Shown here: one piece after another, positions 48,881 through 56,963 of the stretch | How the letters are laid out: each line of letters starts with the position of its first letter | How positions within the stretch are numbered: position 1 is the stretch's first letter | Source of the DNA: CBDBZX01 sp965213645 | GTDB lineage: Bacteria; Deinococcota; Deinococci; Deinococcales; Trueperaceae | Direction of reading: 5' to 3' | Assembly: GCA_965213645.1 (NCBI GenBank) | Contig: CBDBZX010000010.1 | Span: forward strand, 62,001 to 126,000 | Length of the DNA: 64,000 nt | Made by a program: the position numbers and the translations under genes | The notes under the pieces: generated by a model | The model's input: the letters and a program-made list of their open reading frames with translations, nothing else | The model's database searches: none | What the model was told of the DNA's origin: nothing

Positions 48881-50032
48881 ATGAGTCGCACATCTACTAT
48901 CACAAGAACCATCCTTCAAGGAACAGGCGTCCTCGCAGGGGGAGCCCTCGCCGCAGCGGGCGGCTGGTGGCTCTACAGCAGGTTCGGCATTGAGCATAAT
49001 GCGAACTTGCCGCCCGCTATAGACGCAGAGCGCAAGGGCTTCACCTCTCGAGCCGCAGGCCGCTTGAGCTATTATCACGACACGAGCGGAAGCGGCACGC
49101 CCCTCGTGCTCCTGCACAGCGTCAACGCCGCTGCCAGTGCTTTCGAGATGAAACCGCTCTTTAAGCACTTTAGAAACGAGCGACCTGTTTACGCCCTCGA
49201 GTTACTTGGCTTCGGCTTCTCGAACCGCGCAAAGAGGGACTTTACACCTGAGCTTTTTACGGAGGCGGTGCTCGAGTTCTTACGTTCTCAAATAGGCGAG
49301 CCTGCCGACGTCGTCGCCCTCTCCCTTAGCAGCGAGTTTGCAGCGCGGGCGGCGCTCGAAGCGCCCGAGTACGTCAACTCTCTCACACTCATCTCGCCCA
49401 CCGGCTTGGATGAGCAGGCTAGAGACGGTGGCAACGAGACATTTTATACCGTCGCCTCAAACCCTCTTTGGGCGCGGGCGTTCTACGACCTCATCGCCAC
49501 ACCCGCCAGCATCCGCTACTTCTTGCAGGGGAGCTTCGTCGGTGAGGTGCCAGAAGATTTAGAGCGTTACAGCTACCTCAGTGCGCATCAGCCGGGTGCG
49601 GAGCACGTACCCTTACGCTTTATCAGCGGCAAGCTGTTCACCCCGCAGGTGCGGGAGCGCGTGTACGAACACTTGAGCGTGCCGTCTCTTGTGGTCTTTG
49701 ACCAGGACGCTTTTGTGAGCTTCGAAGCGCTGCCGCTACTGCTCAATGCCAATTCAAACATACGAGCGGTGAGGCTTACCCCGTCGCGCGGACTGCCGCA
49801 GCTCGAGGCTCCAGAACGCACCGCAGAGGTATTGAGTGAGTTTTGGCGAGGTTTAGCAGAGCCTTCCTCGAGCCAAAAGTCTGTACGCACGGTCCACAGC
49901 GGCTTGGCTCATAAGCGTGGCGAACGGGAAATACCTAAAGACAGAGGGTTTGACGATTCGCTTACACTCCTAAATGGGGGCTACACCTTTATCTCCAAAC
50001 GCTGCGACGACCTCCAAATGGACGTGTTCTAA
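48881..50032 (+). CDS. Alpha/beta hydrolase running in frame into a P450 N-terminus
   Basis: 383 codons. Residues 1-345 form a membrane-anchored alpha/beta hydrolase: anchor TGVLAGGALAAAGGWWLYSR, oxyanion strand TPLVLLHSVNAAASAFEM, nucleophile region DVVALSLSSEFAARAALEA (Ser), and a later catalytic region PSLVVFDQDAFVSFEALPLL. From about residue 347 (nt 49919) the sequence changes to that of the N-terminus of a CYP152-type P450: EREIPKDRGFDDSLTLLNGG, then YTFISKRCDDLQMDVF. The TAA at 50030-50032 falls exactly where CYP152 enzymes have a Glu/Gln codon, and the same frame continues as P450. ATG at 48881 with GGGAGG upstream. Confidence 0.75.
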   Translation: MSRTSTITRTILQGTGVLAGGALAAAGGWWLYSRFGIEHNANLPPAIDAERKGFTSRAAGRLSYYHDTSGSGTPLVLLHSVNAAASAFEMKPLFKHFRNERPVYALELLGFGFSNRAKRDFTPELFTEAVLEFLRSQIGEPADVVALSLSSEFAARAALEAPEYVNSLTLISPTGLDEQARDGGNETFYTVASNPLWARAFYDLIATPASIRYFLQGSFVGEVPEDLERYSYLSAHQPGAEHVPLRFISGKLFTPQVRERVYEHLSVPSLVVFDQDAFVSFEALPLLLNANSNIRAVRLTPSRGLPQLEAPERTAEVLSEFWRGLAEPSSSQKSVRTVHSGLAHKRGEREIPKDRGFDDSLTLLNGGYTFISKRCDDLQMDVF

Positions 50033-51184
50033 ACCCGGTTGCTCCTACAAAAAACCATCTGTATGCGCGGACGGGACACTGCCGAGCTGTTCTATGACCG
50101 GGAGCGCTTCGTGCGCTCGGGGGCAGCACCTAAGCGACTGACTCTGACCCTCTTCGGTAAGGGCGGCGTCCAGGGGCTTGACGGCGAGGCGCACATACGC
50201 CGCAAAGCGATGTTCATGGCCCTCATGTCTAAAGGCGAGCTTCAGCGCATGGCGGATTTGACCGCTGAGCAGTGGCGTGTTTATGCCCAAAGGTGGGCGG
50301 GCGCAGGGCAGGTCGTCCTCTTTGACGAGACGATGGAACTGCTTTTCCGGGCAGCGTGCGAGTGGGCAGGCGTGCCGCTTAGCGAGGACGAGGTAGCGCG
50401 GCGCACCCGCGAGATGGCGGACCTCATCTCCTCGGCGACGGCTATCGGGCCGCACTATTTAGCAGGACGGCTCGCCCGGCACGACGCCGAGCACTGGGCA
50501 GGTGGACTGATTCAAGAGGTGCGGCGTGGAACGCTGATACCACCTTCAGGAACGGCGCTCGAGCAAATTGCGCTCTTTCGAGATGGAGACGGCAACTTCT
50601 TGAGTGAACACACCGCCGCCGCCGAACTCCTCAATGTGGTCCGCCCGGTAGTGGCGGTGTCTCGCTATTTGGTCTTTTGCGCCCACGCTTTACACGAACA
50701 CCCCGAGTGGCGCGAGAGGTTGCGTGAAGACGAGCGCGACGTGGAACCCTTCGTACAAGAGGTGCGGCGCTTCTACCCATTCTTCCCCTTCGTCGCTGCC
50801 CGCGTGAAAGAAACCTTTTACTGGCGCGGTTTCCGCTTCGAGAAGGGAACACGCACCCTCTTAGACCTCTACGGGACGAACCACGACGTCAGGTTGTGGG
50901 AGGAGCCCGAAGCGTTTGAGCCCGAACGCTTCCGCAACTGGCAGGGCGACCCCTATACGCTCATCCCGCAAGGGGGCGGCGACCACTATTTGAATCATCG
51001 CTGCGCCGGTGAATGGCTCACCATCGAGGTGATGAAAGAGGCGGTCAAGGCGCTGACCCGCGCCATCACCTACGACGTGCCGAAGCAAGACCTGACGCTC
51101 GAGCTTTCAAAGATGCCCGCTCTGCCAGAGAGCCGCTTTGTCATCAATCATGTGCGGTTGACGTCGACTCACGCAGCTCGCTGA
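49919..51184 (+). pseudogene. CYP152-type fatty acid peroxygenase P450, interrupted by an in-frame stop
   Basis: Sequence homologous to the H2O2-using fatty-acid hydroxylases (peroxygenases; B. subtilis YbdT type). N-terminal part 49919-50029 lies at the end of the hydrolase reading frame; after TAA at 50030 the same frame continues (LLLQKTICMRGRDTAELFYD, FGKGGVQGLDGEAHIRRKA, VVRPVVAVSRYLVF, LRPFVQEVRR-like QEVRRFYPFFPFVAARVKET) to the haem-thiolate site IPQGGGDHYLNHRCAGEW. The substrate-binding Arg-Pro pair is retained. A restart at TTG 50039 would miss about 40 N-terminal residues and has no ribosome site. Either a nonsense mutation in a fused gene, or a sequencing error. Confidence 0.75.
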
Positions 51185-51368
51185 GCAGAACGCTGTAGGG
51201 ATAGCGATGATGACAACTGCCTTACCGACCTCTTTCGGTGAAATACTGTGAACGATCTCAACCTCACACTTTTTGCCGTCGGCCTCCTGACACTTGGACG
51301 CCGGGTCGAGTTACGTATAAGTTCCGTGCTGAGTTATATAGCAGGTATACCCCTAGAGGCGGGGTACT

Positions 51369-51473
51369 ATATAGCGTTTCCACGTTTCATTGCTACAGCA
51401 ATGAAACGTGCGAGCGGATGCGAGAAGAAATAGACACAGTCAGTTGGTGCAGCGAAGCGTGGAAGTGCTAATA
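51369..51473 (+). mobile_element. MITE-like element, family A copy 4
   Basis: Core 51372-51470, flanked by ATA on both sides. Over 107 bases (51369-51475) it is identical to the 30478 copy, about 21 kb away. It sits between the P450 remnant and the 3' end of the second ABC operon. The rest of 51185-51506 shows no other feature. Confidence 0.75.
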
Positions 51474-51506
51474 GTCGTACTGCTCGAGGAGTGTAGCGCA
51501 CTCCGG

Positions 51507-52385
51507 TTACCCCTTCCCGCCGCTCACCGCCATCGCCTGCCGCACTCGGTCGCTGAACACGAGGTAGAGCAGGATAGTTGGCAGCGCTGTCAGCAGCGTG
51601 CCCGCTGCCAGCGGGCCGTACTGGGTCACATACGTTCCCTGAAAGGCGACCAGCGCACGCGGCAGCGTGTAGGTCGCCGGGTCGTTCAGGAAGACCAGCG
51701 CAAAGAGGTACTCGTTCCAGATAAAGATGGTCTGCAAGATGACGACGGTGTAGAGCGCGGGCCGCGCCAGCGGCAGGATCACCTGAAAAAAGGTGCGCCA
51801 GGGCGAGAGCCCGTCCACGCGCGCGGCGTCCTCCAAAGAGCGCGGCAAGGAGAGGTAGTACGAGCGCATCAAAAAGATGGAGATGGGCAGTCCGAAGGCG
51901 ACGTTCGGGAAGATGAGCGCCCAAGGCGTGTTGTATAACCCTAAGTTCCGCAAGAGCTTGAGAAGCGGCACGATGGCGGTGATGGGCGCTAAAAACGTGC
52001 CTGACAGGAAGAGGTAGTAGAAGAGAGGTCGCCCTAGAAACGAGGCTCGAGCCAGCGGATAGGCCGCCATCGCGCTACCTAACGCGACGATGACAACTGC
52101 AACCACGGTGACGAAGAGCGAGTTCCAGAAGGCCAGCCCTAAACCGCCCTGTGTCCACGCCTGCGCGAAGTTGCCCCACGCAGGCGAAGCGGGCAGCGCC
52201 AAGGGGTCGGCGTAGATTTGGTCGTCCGTCTTGAGCGCGGTGATTGCTATCCAGGCAAGTGGAAATAAGATGACGAAGGCGTAGATCAGGAGCGAAACGC
52301 GCAATATCCAGTAGCCCGGCCCGCGCCGCCGCGCCGTCTTGTCGGCCCTCTCGCCGCGCTGCGTCCGTTTATAGACCCGCGCCAC
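51507..52385 (-). CDS. Sugar ABC transporter permease, MalG type (second system)
   Basis: 292 residues. GTG 52385 directly follows the TAG of the upstream permease. Six membrane segments and the EAA loop SLPRSLEDAARVDGLSPWRT followed by VILPLARPALYTVV. N-terminal ILRVSLLIYAFVILFPLAWI and IWNEYLFALVFLNDPATYTL fit carbohydrate uptake family 1. Last gene of the four-gene ABC operon reading leftwards from 55630. Similar in type but clearly not the same as the 25640 permease. Confidence 0.93.
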   Translation of the reverse strand: MARVYKRTQRGERADKTARRRGPGYWILRVSLLIYAFVILFPLAWIAITALKTDDQIYADPLALPASPAWGNFAQAWTQGGLGLAFWNSLFVTVVAVVIVALGSAMAAYPLARASFLGRPLFYYLFLSGTFLAPITAIVPLLKLLRNLGLYNTPWALIFPNVAFGLPISIFLMRSYYLSLPRSLEDAARVDGLSPWRTFFQVILPLARPALYTVVILQTIFIWNEYLFALVFLNDPATYTLPRALVAFQGTYVTQYGPLAAGTLLTALPTILLYLVFSDRVRQAMAVSGGKG

Positions 52386-53282
52386 CTACGCTCGCCTCGC
52401 CCGCGTCACGCGGAGCTGCACCAGTACGAGCGAGAGCGCGGCTAGAAACACGACGACGGCTTGCGAGGCGGCGTAGCCCGACTGCAAGCGGCGGAAGGCC
52501 GACTTGTAGATGATCGTCGGGGCGACCTCCGTGGCGCTCGCGGGGCCGCCGCCCGTCATGATCCACACGAGGTCGAACGCCTTAAAGGAGCCCGTGATAG
52601 CGAGGATCAGGGCGACCACGATGACCTCGCGTAAAAGGGGTACGGAGATTTGTAGGGCGGTCTGCGTAGGCGAGAGCCCGTCCACCTTGGCGGCGTCGTA
52701 GAGGTTGCGGGGGATGGCCTTGAGCCCCGCGATGAAGAGCACCATGTAGAGCCCGATGTAGACCCAGTTGGTGACGAGCAAAATGGTTGGAAAAGCGGTC
52801 TGTGGCTCGGCGAGCCAAGCGCGAGCCCAAGCCTCGAGTCCGACCGCCTCGAGCGCCCAGTTCACCGCGCCGAAGGACGGGTCTAGGAGCCAGGTCCAGA
52901 TGAGCGCGGTGGCTGCTAAAGAGATGACGATGGGCAGGAAGATGATAGCCGAGAGCACCCGGTTGGTGCGGGTGGGGCGCTCGAGCGCCAGCGCCAGTCC
53001 GATGGCTATGGGTATCTGCACGAACACCGACACGGCGGCGATGAGCGCGGTGTTGCGGAGCGAGAACAGGAAGAGGTCGTCCTGTAAGAGCGCCCGGTAG
53101 TTGGACAGGCCGATAAAGGTCTTCTGCGGCGAGATGCCGCTCCAGTTGTAGAACGACAGGTAGAAAATCTCCAAGTTCGGCCAGATGTAGAAGAGCACGA
53201 AGACCGTTAAGGCGGGCAGCAGGAGGCCGTAGGCCCACAGGTTGGGGCGTCGTTGAGCGCGGGGCGTCATCCGCGCCGCCAC
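52386..53282 (-). CDS. Sugar ABC transporter permease, MalF type (second system)
   Basis: 298 residues with six membrane segments (LWAYGLLLPALTVFVLFYIW start) and the EAA loop IPRNLYDAAKVDGLSPTQTA followed by PLLREVIVVALIL. Typical UgpA/MalF-like subunit without the large periplasmic loop of E. coli MalF. It lies 15 bases after the binding-protein gene and its stop abuts the next permease's GTG. Start codon at 53282; no strong Shine-Dalgarno was noted. Confidence 0.93.
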   Translation of the reverse strand: MAARMTPRAQRRPNLWAYGLLLPALTVFVLFYIWPNLEIFYLSFYNWSGISPQKTFIGLSNYRALLQDDLFLFSLRNTALIAAVSVFVQIPIAIGLALALERPTRTNRVLSAIIFLPIVISLAATALIWTWLLDPSFGAVNWALEAVGLEAWARAWLAEPQTAFPTILLVTNWVYIGLYMVLFIAGLKAIPRNLYDAAKVDGLSPTQTALQISVPLLREVIVVALILAITGSFKAFDLVWIMTGGGPASATEVAPTIIYKSAFRRLQSGYAASQAVVVFLAALSLVLVQLRVTRARRA

Positions 53283-53297
53283 TTGTCAAATTCGGAG

Positions 53298-54578
53298 TTA
53301 GGGCAGTTCACCCGCCGCCTCCAACTGCTCCGCGACGGTCTCGTGGCGTGTGGCGACCTCTTCGGGCGACATGCGCTCGGCGAAAAGTTGCCCCATCAGC
53401 TCGATGTGCTCGGTGGCGAGCTGCGGCGGCGAGCCCTGGTCGTAGGCGATTTGGAGGTAAGGAGCCTCGTTAATCTGCGTGAGTAGGTCGGTCACGACGG
53501 GGTCGTAGGTCCCTTCGGGCAAGTCGACGTCAAAGGCGGTCAAGCGCCCTGTCGCTTCGACGTAGCCGCGCACATTCTCGGGCTGGGCCAAAAAGCGCAC
53601 CAGCTCGAGTGCGGCTTCCTTCTGCTCGGACGCTTCGGACATGCAGTAGAAGGTCTGCGTCGCGCCGACCATCGTGCCGGGGTCGCCTTCGCCGTCCGGG
53701 AGGGTCGGAAAGTTGATGAAGGCGAGGTTGAAGTCGGGGGCGAGTTCGCGCAGGCCGCCGACCATCCACGAGCCCATCAAATACATTGCCGCCTCGCCCG
53801 TGAAGAAGGGCCGCTGCCCCGCGTCGTAGTCCGCGCCCAAAAAGCCGCGCTGAAAGGCGTCCATCTCGACCAAATCTTGGGCGTACTCCCCAGCCTGCAC
53901 AAAGGCGGGCGCGGTGAAGGTGCCCCCTCTACTAAGGGCCTCCGCGTAGGCATTCGAGCCGCCGAAGCGGTCCACGAGGTACATGTAGTAAAAGGAGAGC
54001 TGCCAGTTGCCCTGTCCGCCTACGGCGAGGGGCTGGATGTCGGCTTCTTCGAAAGCCTCTATAGCGCTTGTGAACTCCTCCCAGGTCCAGGTCTCGCCCT
54101 GCATGGGGTCGGGAACTTCCAGGCCGACCTGCTCGAAGAGGTCCGCGTTCACGAACATCGGCGCGGCGAAGACCTCGTAGGGGAGGCAGTAGGGTGTCTC
54201 GTCAAAGGTCGCTGCCGAGAGCACGCCCTCGCCGATGAGCCCCTCTTGCTGGAGCCCTTCCAAGAGGTCGCTCATGTCGTAGACGACGTTCTCGCTCACG
54301 AACGAACTCAGAACGCCGCCGCCCCAGGAGTGCCACAGGTCGGGGGGTGCGCCCGCCGCGAGCGCCGCTTGGATGGCGACCTTGAGGTCATCGCCGGAGT
54401 AATCCACGCGCTCAACGCTGATGTCCGGGTGCTCTGCCTCGAACGCCTCGATAAGGGCGTCGCCCCAAACCTTGGTGTCCTCCTCGGCGCTCCAAGTGGT
54501 CCACCAAGTTACTGTGGTCTGGGCAAACGACAGGCTGACGAAGAGGGCGAGAAGAAGAACGGAAAGAAGACGGGTCAT
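53298..54578 (-). CDS. Sugar ABC transporter substrate-binding protein (second system)
   Basis: 426 residues. Sec signal ending SLSFAQ, then TTVTWWTTWSAEEDTKVWGD, the typical opening of family 1 sugar-binding proteins. Further motifs: GAPPDLWHSWGGGVLSSF, YCLPYEVFAAPMFVNADLFE, AVGGQGNWQLSFYYMYLVD and GEAAMYLMGSWMVGGLRELA. ATG 54578 has AGGAGG 6 bases upstream, located inside the end of the ATPase gene. By context with GH4, nagB and an amino-sugar kinase divergent from it, amino sugars or N-acetylated disaccharides are candidate ligands, but the gene order does not prove this. Confidence 0.92.
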   Translation of the reverse strand: MTRLLSVLLLALFVSLSFAQTTVTWWTTWSAEEDTKVWGDALIEAFEAEHPDISVERVDYSGDDLKVAIQAALAAGAPPDLWHSWGGGVLSSFVSENVVYDMSDLLEGLQQEGLIGEGVLSAATFDETPYCLPYEVFAAPMFVNADLFEQVGLEVPDPMQGETWTWEEFTSAIEAFEEADIQPLAVGGQGNWQLSFYYMYLVDRFGGSNAYAEALSRGGTFTAPAFVQAGEYAQDLVEMDAFQRGFLGADYDAGQRPFFTGEAAMYLMGSWMVGGLRELAPDFNLAFINFPTLPDGEGDPGTMVGATQTFYCMSEASEQKEAALELVRFLAQPENVRGYVEATGRLTAFDVDLPEGTYDPVVTDLLTQINEAPYLQIAYDQGSPPQLATEHIELMGQLFAERMSPEEVATRHETVAEQLEAAGELP

Positions 54579-54579
54579 G

Positions 54580-55630
54580 CTAAACCTCCTGATAGGAATG
54601 AACGCGGGGTTGAGAGGGGGACTCGAGCGTGTGCCCCGTCTCGCGGTCGAAGCGGACGCGGTGGGCCTCGGGCAGCTCTAAAGCGTGTGTCTCGCCGACC
54701 CTGGGCAGCTCGCGCGGGTCGGTCTGGACGGTGACGACCTGGTCGTTCGGCAGGGTCAACTCGGCGAAGCCGACGCCGCCCGCGTCCTCGACGAAGGAGA
54801 CGCGACCTTTGAGCATGTCGGGCGCTCCTTCGTGTGTGAGCCGCACGTACTCGGGGCGGACGCCCACCAACTCGTCCGCACTCGGAACCGACCAACTCGC
54901 CGTCCACGAGGTTCATCGGCGGGTTGCCGACGAAGCGGGCGACGAAGAGGGTGGCGGGGTGGTCGTAGACCTCTCGAGGCGTGCCGCGCTGCACCACGCG
55001 GCCCCGCTGCATCACCACGATTTGGTCGGCCATGACCATCGCCTCGGCCTGGTCGTGGGTGACGTAGACGGCGGTCACGCCCAAGGTCTCCTGGAGCTTC
55101 TTGAGTTCGGCCCTCATGCTGGCGCGCAAGACCGCGTCGAGATTGCTGAGGGGTTCATCCATCAGGAAGAGTTGCGGCTCGCGAACGATGGCGCGGCCCA
55201 GCGCTACGCGTTGCTGCTGCCCGCCCGAGAGTTGACCGGGGCGCTTGTCCAGGTGCTCGGTGATGCCCAGCCGCTCCGCCACCTCGCGCACGCGCCTATC
55301 CGCGTCGGCTTTGCTCACGCCGCTCACCCGCAGGTTCAAGCCGATGTTGCGGTGGACGCTCATGTGGGGATACAGGGCGTAGTCCTGAAAGGCCATCGCC
55401 ACGTTGCGGGCTTTGGGCTCCGCCGCCGTCACGTCCTGGTCGCCAAAGAAGACCCGGCCCGAGGTGGGCGTCTCGAGCCCCGCCAAGATGCGCAGCGTGG
55501 TGGTTTTGCCGCAACCCGATGGACCCAGGAGCACGGTGAACTGCCCGTGGGGGAACTCCAGGTCGAGGGGCTGCAAAGCGACCTCTTGCCCGAAGTGCTT
55601 GGAGACCCCCTCGAGGCGAATCGCGCTCAT
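54580..55630 (-). pseudogene. UgpC/MsmX/MalK-type ABC ATPase with disrupted C-terminal domain
   Basis: The first about 245 codons encode an intact nucleotide-binding domain: Walker A LGPSGCGKTTTL, Q-loop MAFQDYALYPHMSVHRNIG, signature LSGGQQQRVALGRAI, Walker B QLFLMDEPLSNLD, H-loop VYVTHDQAEAM. After VARFVGNPPMNLVDGELVG the frame changes: the TOBE domain (DELVGVRPEYVRLTHEG to HSYQEV) is in another frame (54870-54580) and roughly 25-30 residues usually present between are missing. The junction has direct repeats CGAGTTGGT at both sides, so a repeat-mediated deletion is likely. The out-of-frame reading would end at 54575 with a long Arg-rich tail. Transport may still be powered if the truncated domain works. 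Confidence 0.75.
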
Positions 55631-55783
55631 CCGTTACCTCGAGCTAGAACGAACTGAATTCTTGATGCCGACAATGCCAACCGACAACCCCCTAACGCCC
55701 CGTCATCCCGCCTACAAGATGTTGTTTACAGGTGAAGTTTACCACATAAGATAGGCAGGAGTGCACCCTGACCCCCTAAAAGG

Positions 55784-55812
55784 TCGACCTGGTTTGTACT
55801 CGGTGCTACACT
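55784..55812 (+). promoter_or_regulatory. Promoter of the MOSC gene
   Basis: TCGACC (55784-55789), a 17-base spacer and TACACT (55807-55812) with an extended TG at 55804-55805. It is about 80 bases upstream of the MOSC start. No ATPase promoter on the other strand was clearly seen. Confidence 0.45.
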
Positions 55813-55890
55813 ATTCGTAACGAGACAGGAACCCGTGATGAGGTTTATGTCGCGCGGAGTCTTCTACTTGCGGGGGGGTGAGGGAGCGTT

Positions 55891-56676
55891 ATGTCTGACT
55901 ATCTCAAGAGCCTCACCTGCCACCCCGTCAAGTCGGCGTCCGGTGTCCCCTTGCAAAGTGCCGACCTCACTAGACGTGGCCTGCGCTTCGACCGGAACTG
56001 GGCGATTATAGACCCGAGCGGCGAGGTCGTCACGCAGCGCCAGTGCCCAAGGTTGGCGGCCCTGGAGGTCAGCTTGAACGGGTCGCTGGGTCTGCGGCTG
56101 GGGGGAGAGAGGCTCGAGCTGCCTCTGGAGATGTGCGGCCCGGAGGTTCCAGTTACGGTGTTCGGCCAGCCCTGCCCCGCCGTCCAGGTTGACGACGGCG
56201 GCTGGCTGGCTGAAGTGTTCGGCGCACCCTACCGGCTCGTTGGGATGCCTGAGGGGACGGCGCGCCCCAAGCTGCTCCCCTCAGGCGCGGCTTCGAATGT
56301 TTCGCTCGCCCTCACCGACGGCAACCCGCTGCACCTCATCACCACGGCGTCCTTGGCGCACCTCAACCAGCACCTCTCGGTTCCCGTCGGGGCGGAGCGC
56401 TTTCGACCTAACTTGGTCGTCGAGGGTGACGTGCCCTACGCAGAGGATGGCTGGCGCACGCTCAAGCTCGGTGAGGTCGTCCTGGACGTGTTAGAGCCCT
56501 GCGTGCGCTGCATGATCGTCAACCTGGACCAGCGCTCAGGCGCGTACAGCAAGGAGACGCTGGGGACGCTCGCCCGGTTGCGACGCTCGTCCGCTGGCGT
56601 CACCTTCGGCGTCCACCTCGCGCCGCGTGCGCCGGGTACGGTGCGGGTAGGGGACAGGCTCGAGGTGCTCGCCTAG
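55891..56676 (+). CDS. MOSC domain protein (YcbX-like)
   Basis: 261 residues. N-terminal MOSC beta-barrel (LKSLTCHPVKSASGVPLQSA, RRGLRFDRNWAIIDPSGEVV) and C-terminal MOSC domain with the conserved cysteines in VLEPCVRCMIVNLDQ, plus DGNPLHLITTASLAHLN and RFRPNLVVEGD. This set is that of YcbX/mARC-like molybdenum-cofactor-binding proteins that reduce N-hydroxylated compounds with an electron donor. A fused ferredoxin domain, present in E. coli YcbX, is absent. ATG 55891 is preceded by a run of G and GAGGG. It stands alone between the ABC operon and the GH4 gene. Confidence 0.9.
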   Translation: MSDYLKSLTCHPVKSASGVPLQSADLTRRGLRFDRNWAIIDPSGEVVTQRQCPRLAALEVSLNGSLGLRLGGERLELPLEMCGPEVPVTVFGQPCPAVQVDDGGWLAEVFGAPYRLVGMPEGTARPKLLPSGAASNVSLALTDGNPLHLITTASLAHLNQHLSVPVGAERFRPNLVVEGDVPYAEDGWRTLKLGEVVLDVLEPCVRCMIVNLDQRSGAYSKETLGTLARLRRSSAGVTFGVHLAPRAPGTVRVGDRLEVLA

Positions 56677-56807
56677 AGGTCCGAGATTCCGTGTGGACAC
56701 CCAACCACGGTGATTTTCATGCTGCCAGCGTTTGTATAGGTTGAGACGTTTTCAACTTTTTTAGGGCGTTTGGCTGGTTACCGATCAATACATTCACGCG
56801 CCGCACT

Positions 56808-56846
56808 GACCTCTGCAAACGACCTCTGCAAACGACCTCTGCAAAC
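56808..56846. repeat. Three perfect 13-bp tandem repeats
   Basis: GACCTCTGCAAAC occurs three times without change in the leader of the GH4-nagB-kinase unit. It may be slippage or a tandem operator. Nothing else was seen in 56677-56963. Confidence 0.85.
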
Positions 56847-56963
56847 GCTGAGCATATCCACTAGAGCGAACGTCGCACTACCAGAAGCCCTTCCCCTCGA
56901 GCTTGAAGTAAAATCGAACTATTTATGGCAGCAGGGACACACTAATTATATCAGGAGGCATCT

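Noticed and set aside
54575..54900. Arg/Pro-rich C-terminal extension of the ABC ATPase
   Set aside because: It is the out-of-frame reading of the TOBE domain, which is recognisable in another frame ending at 54580.
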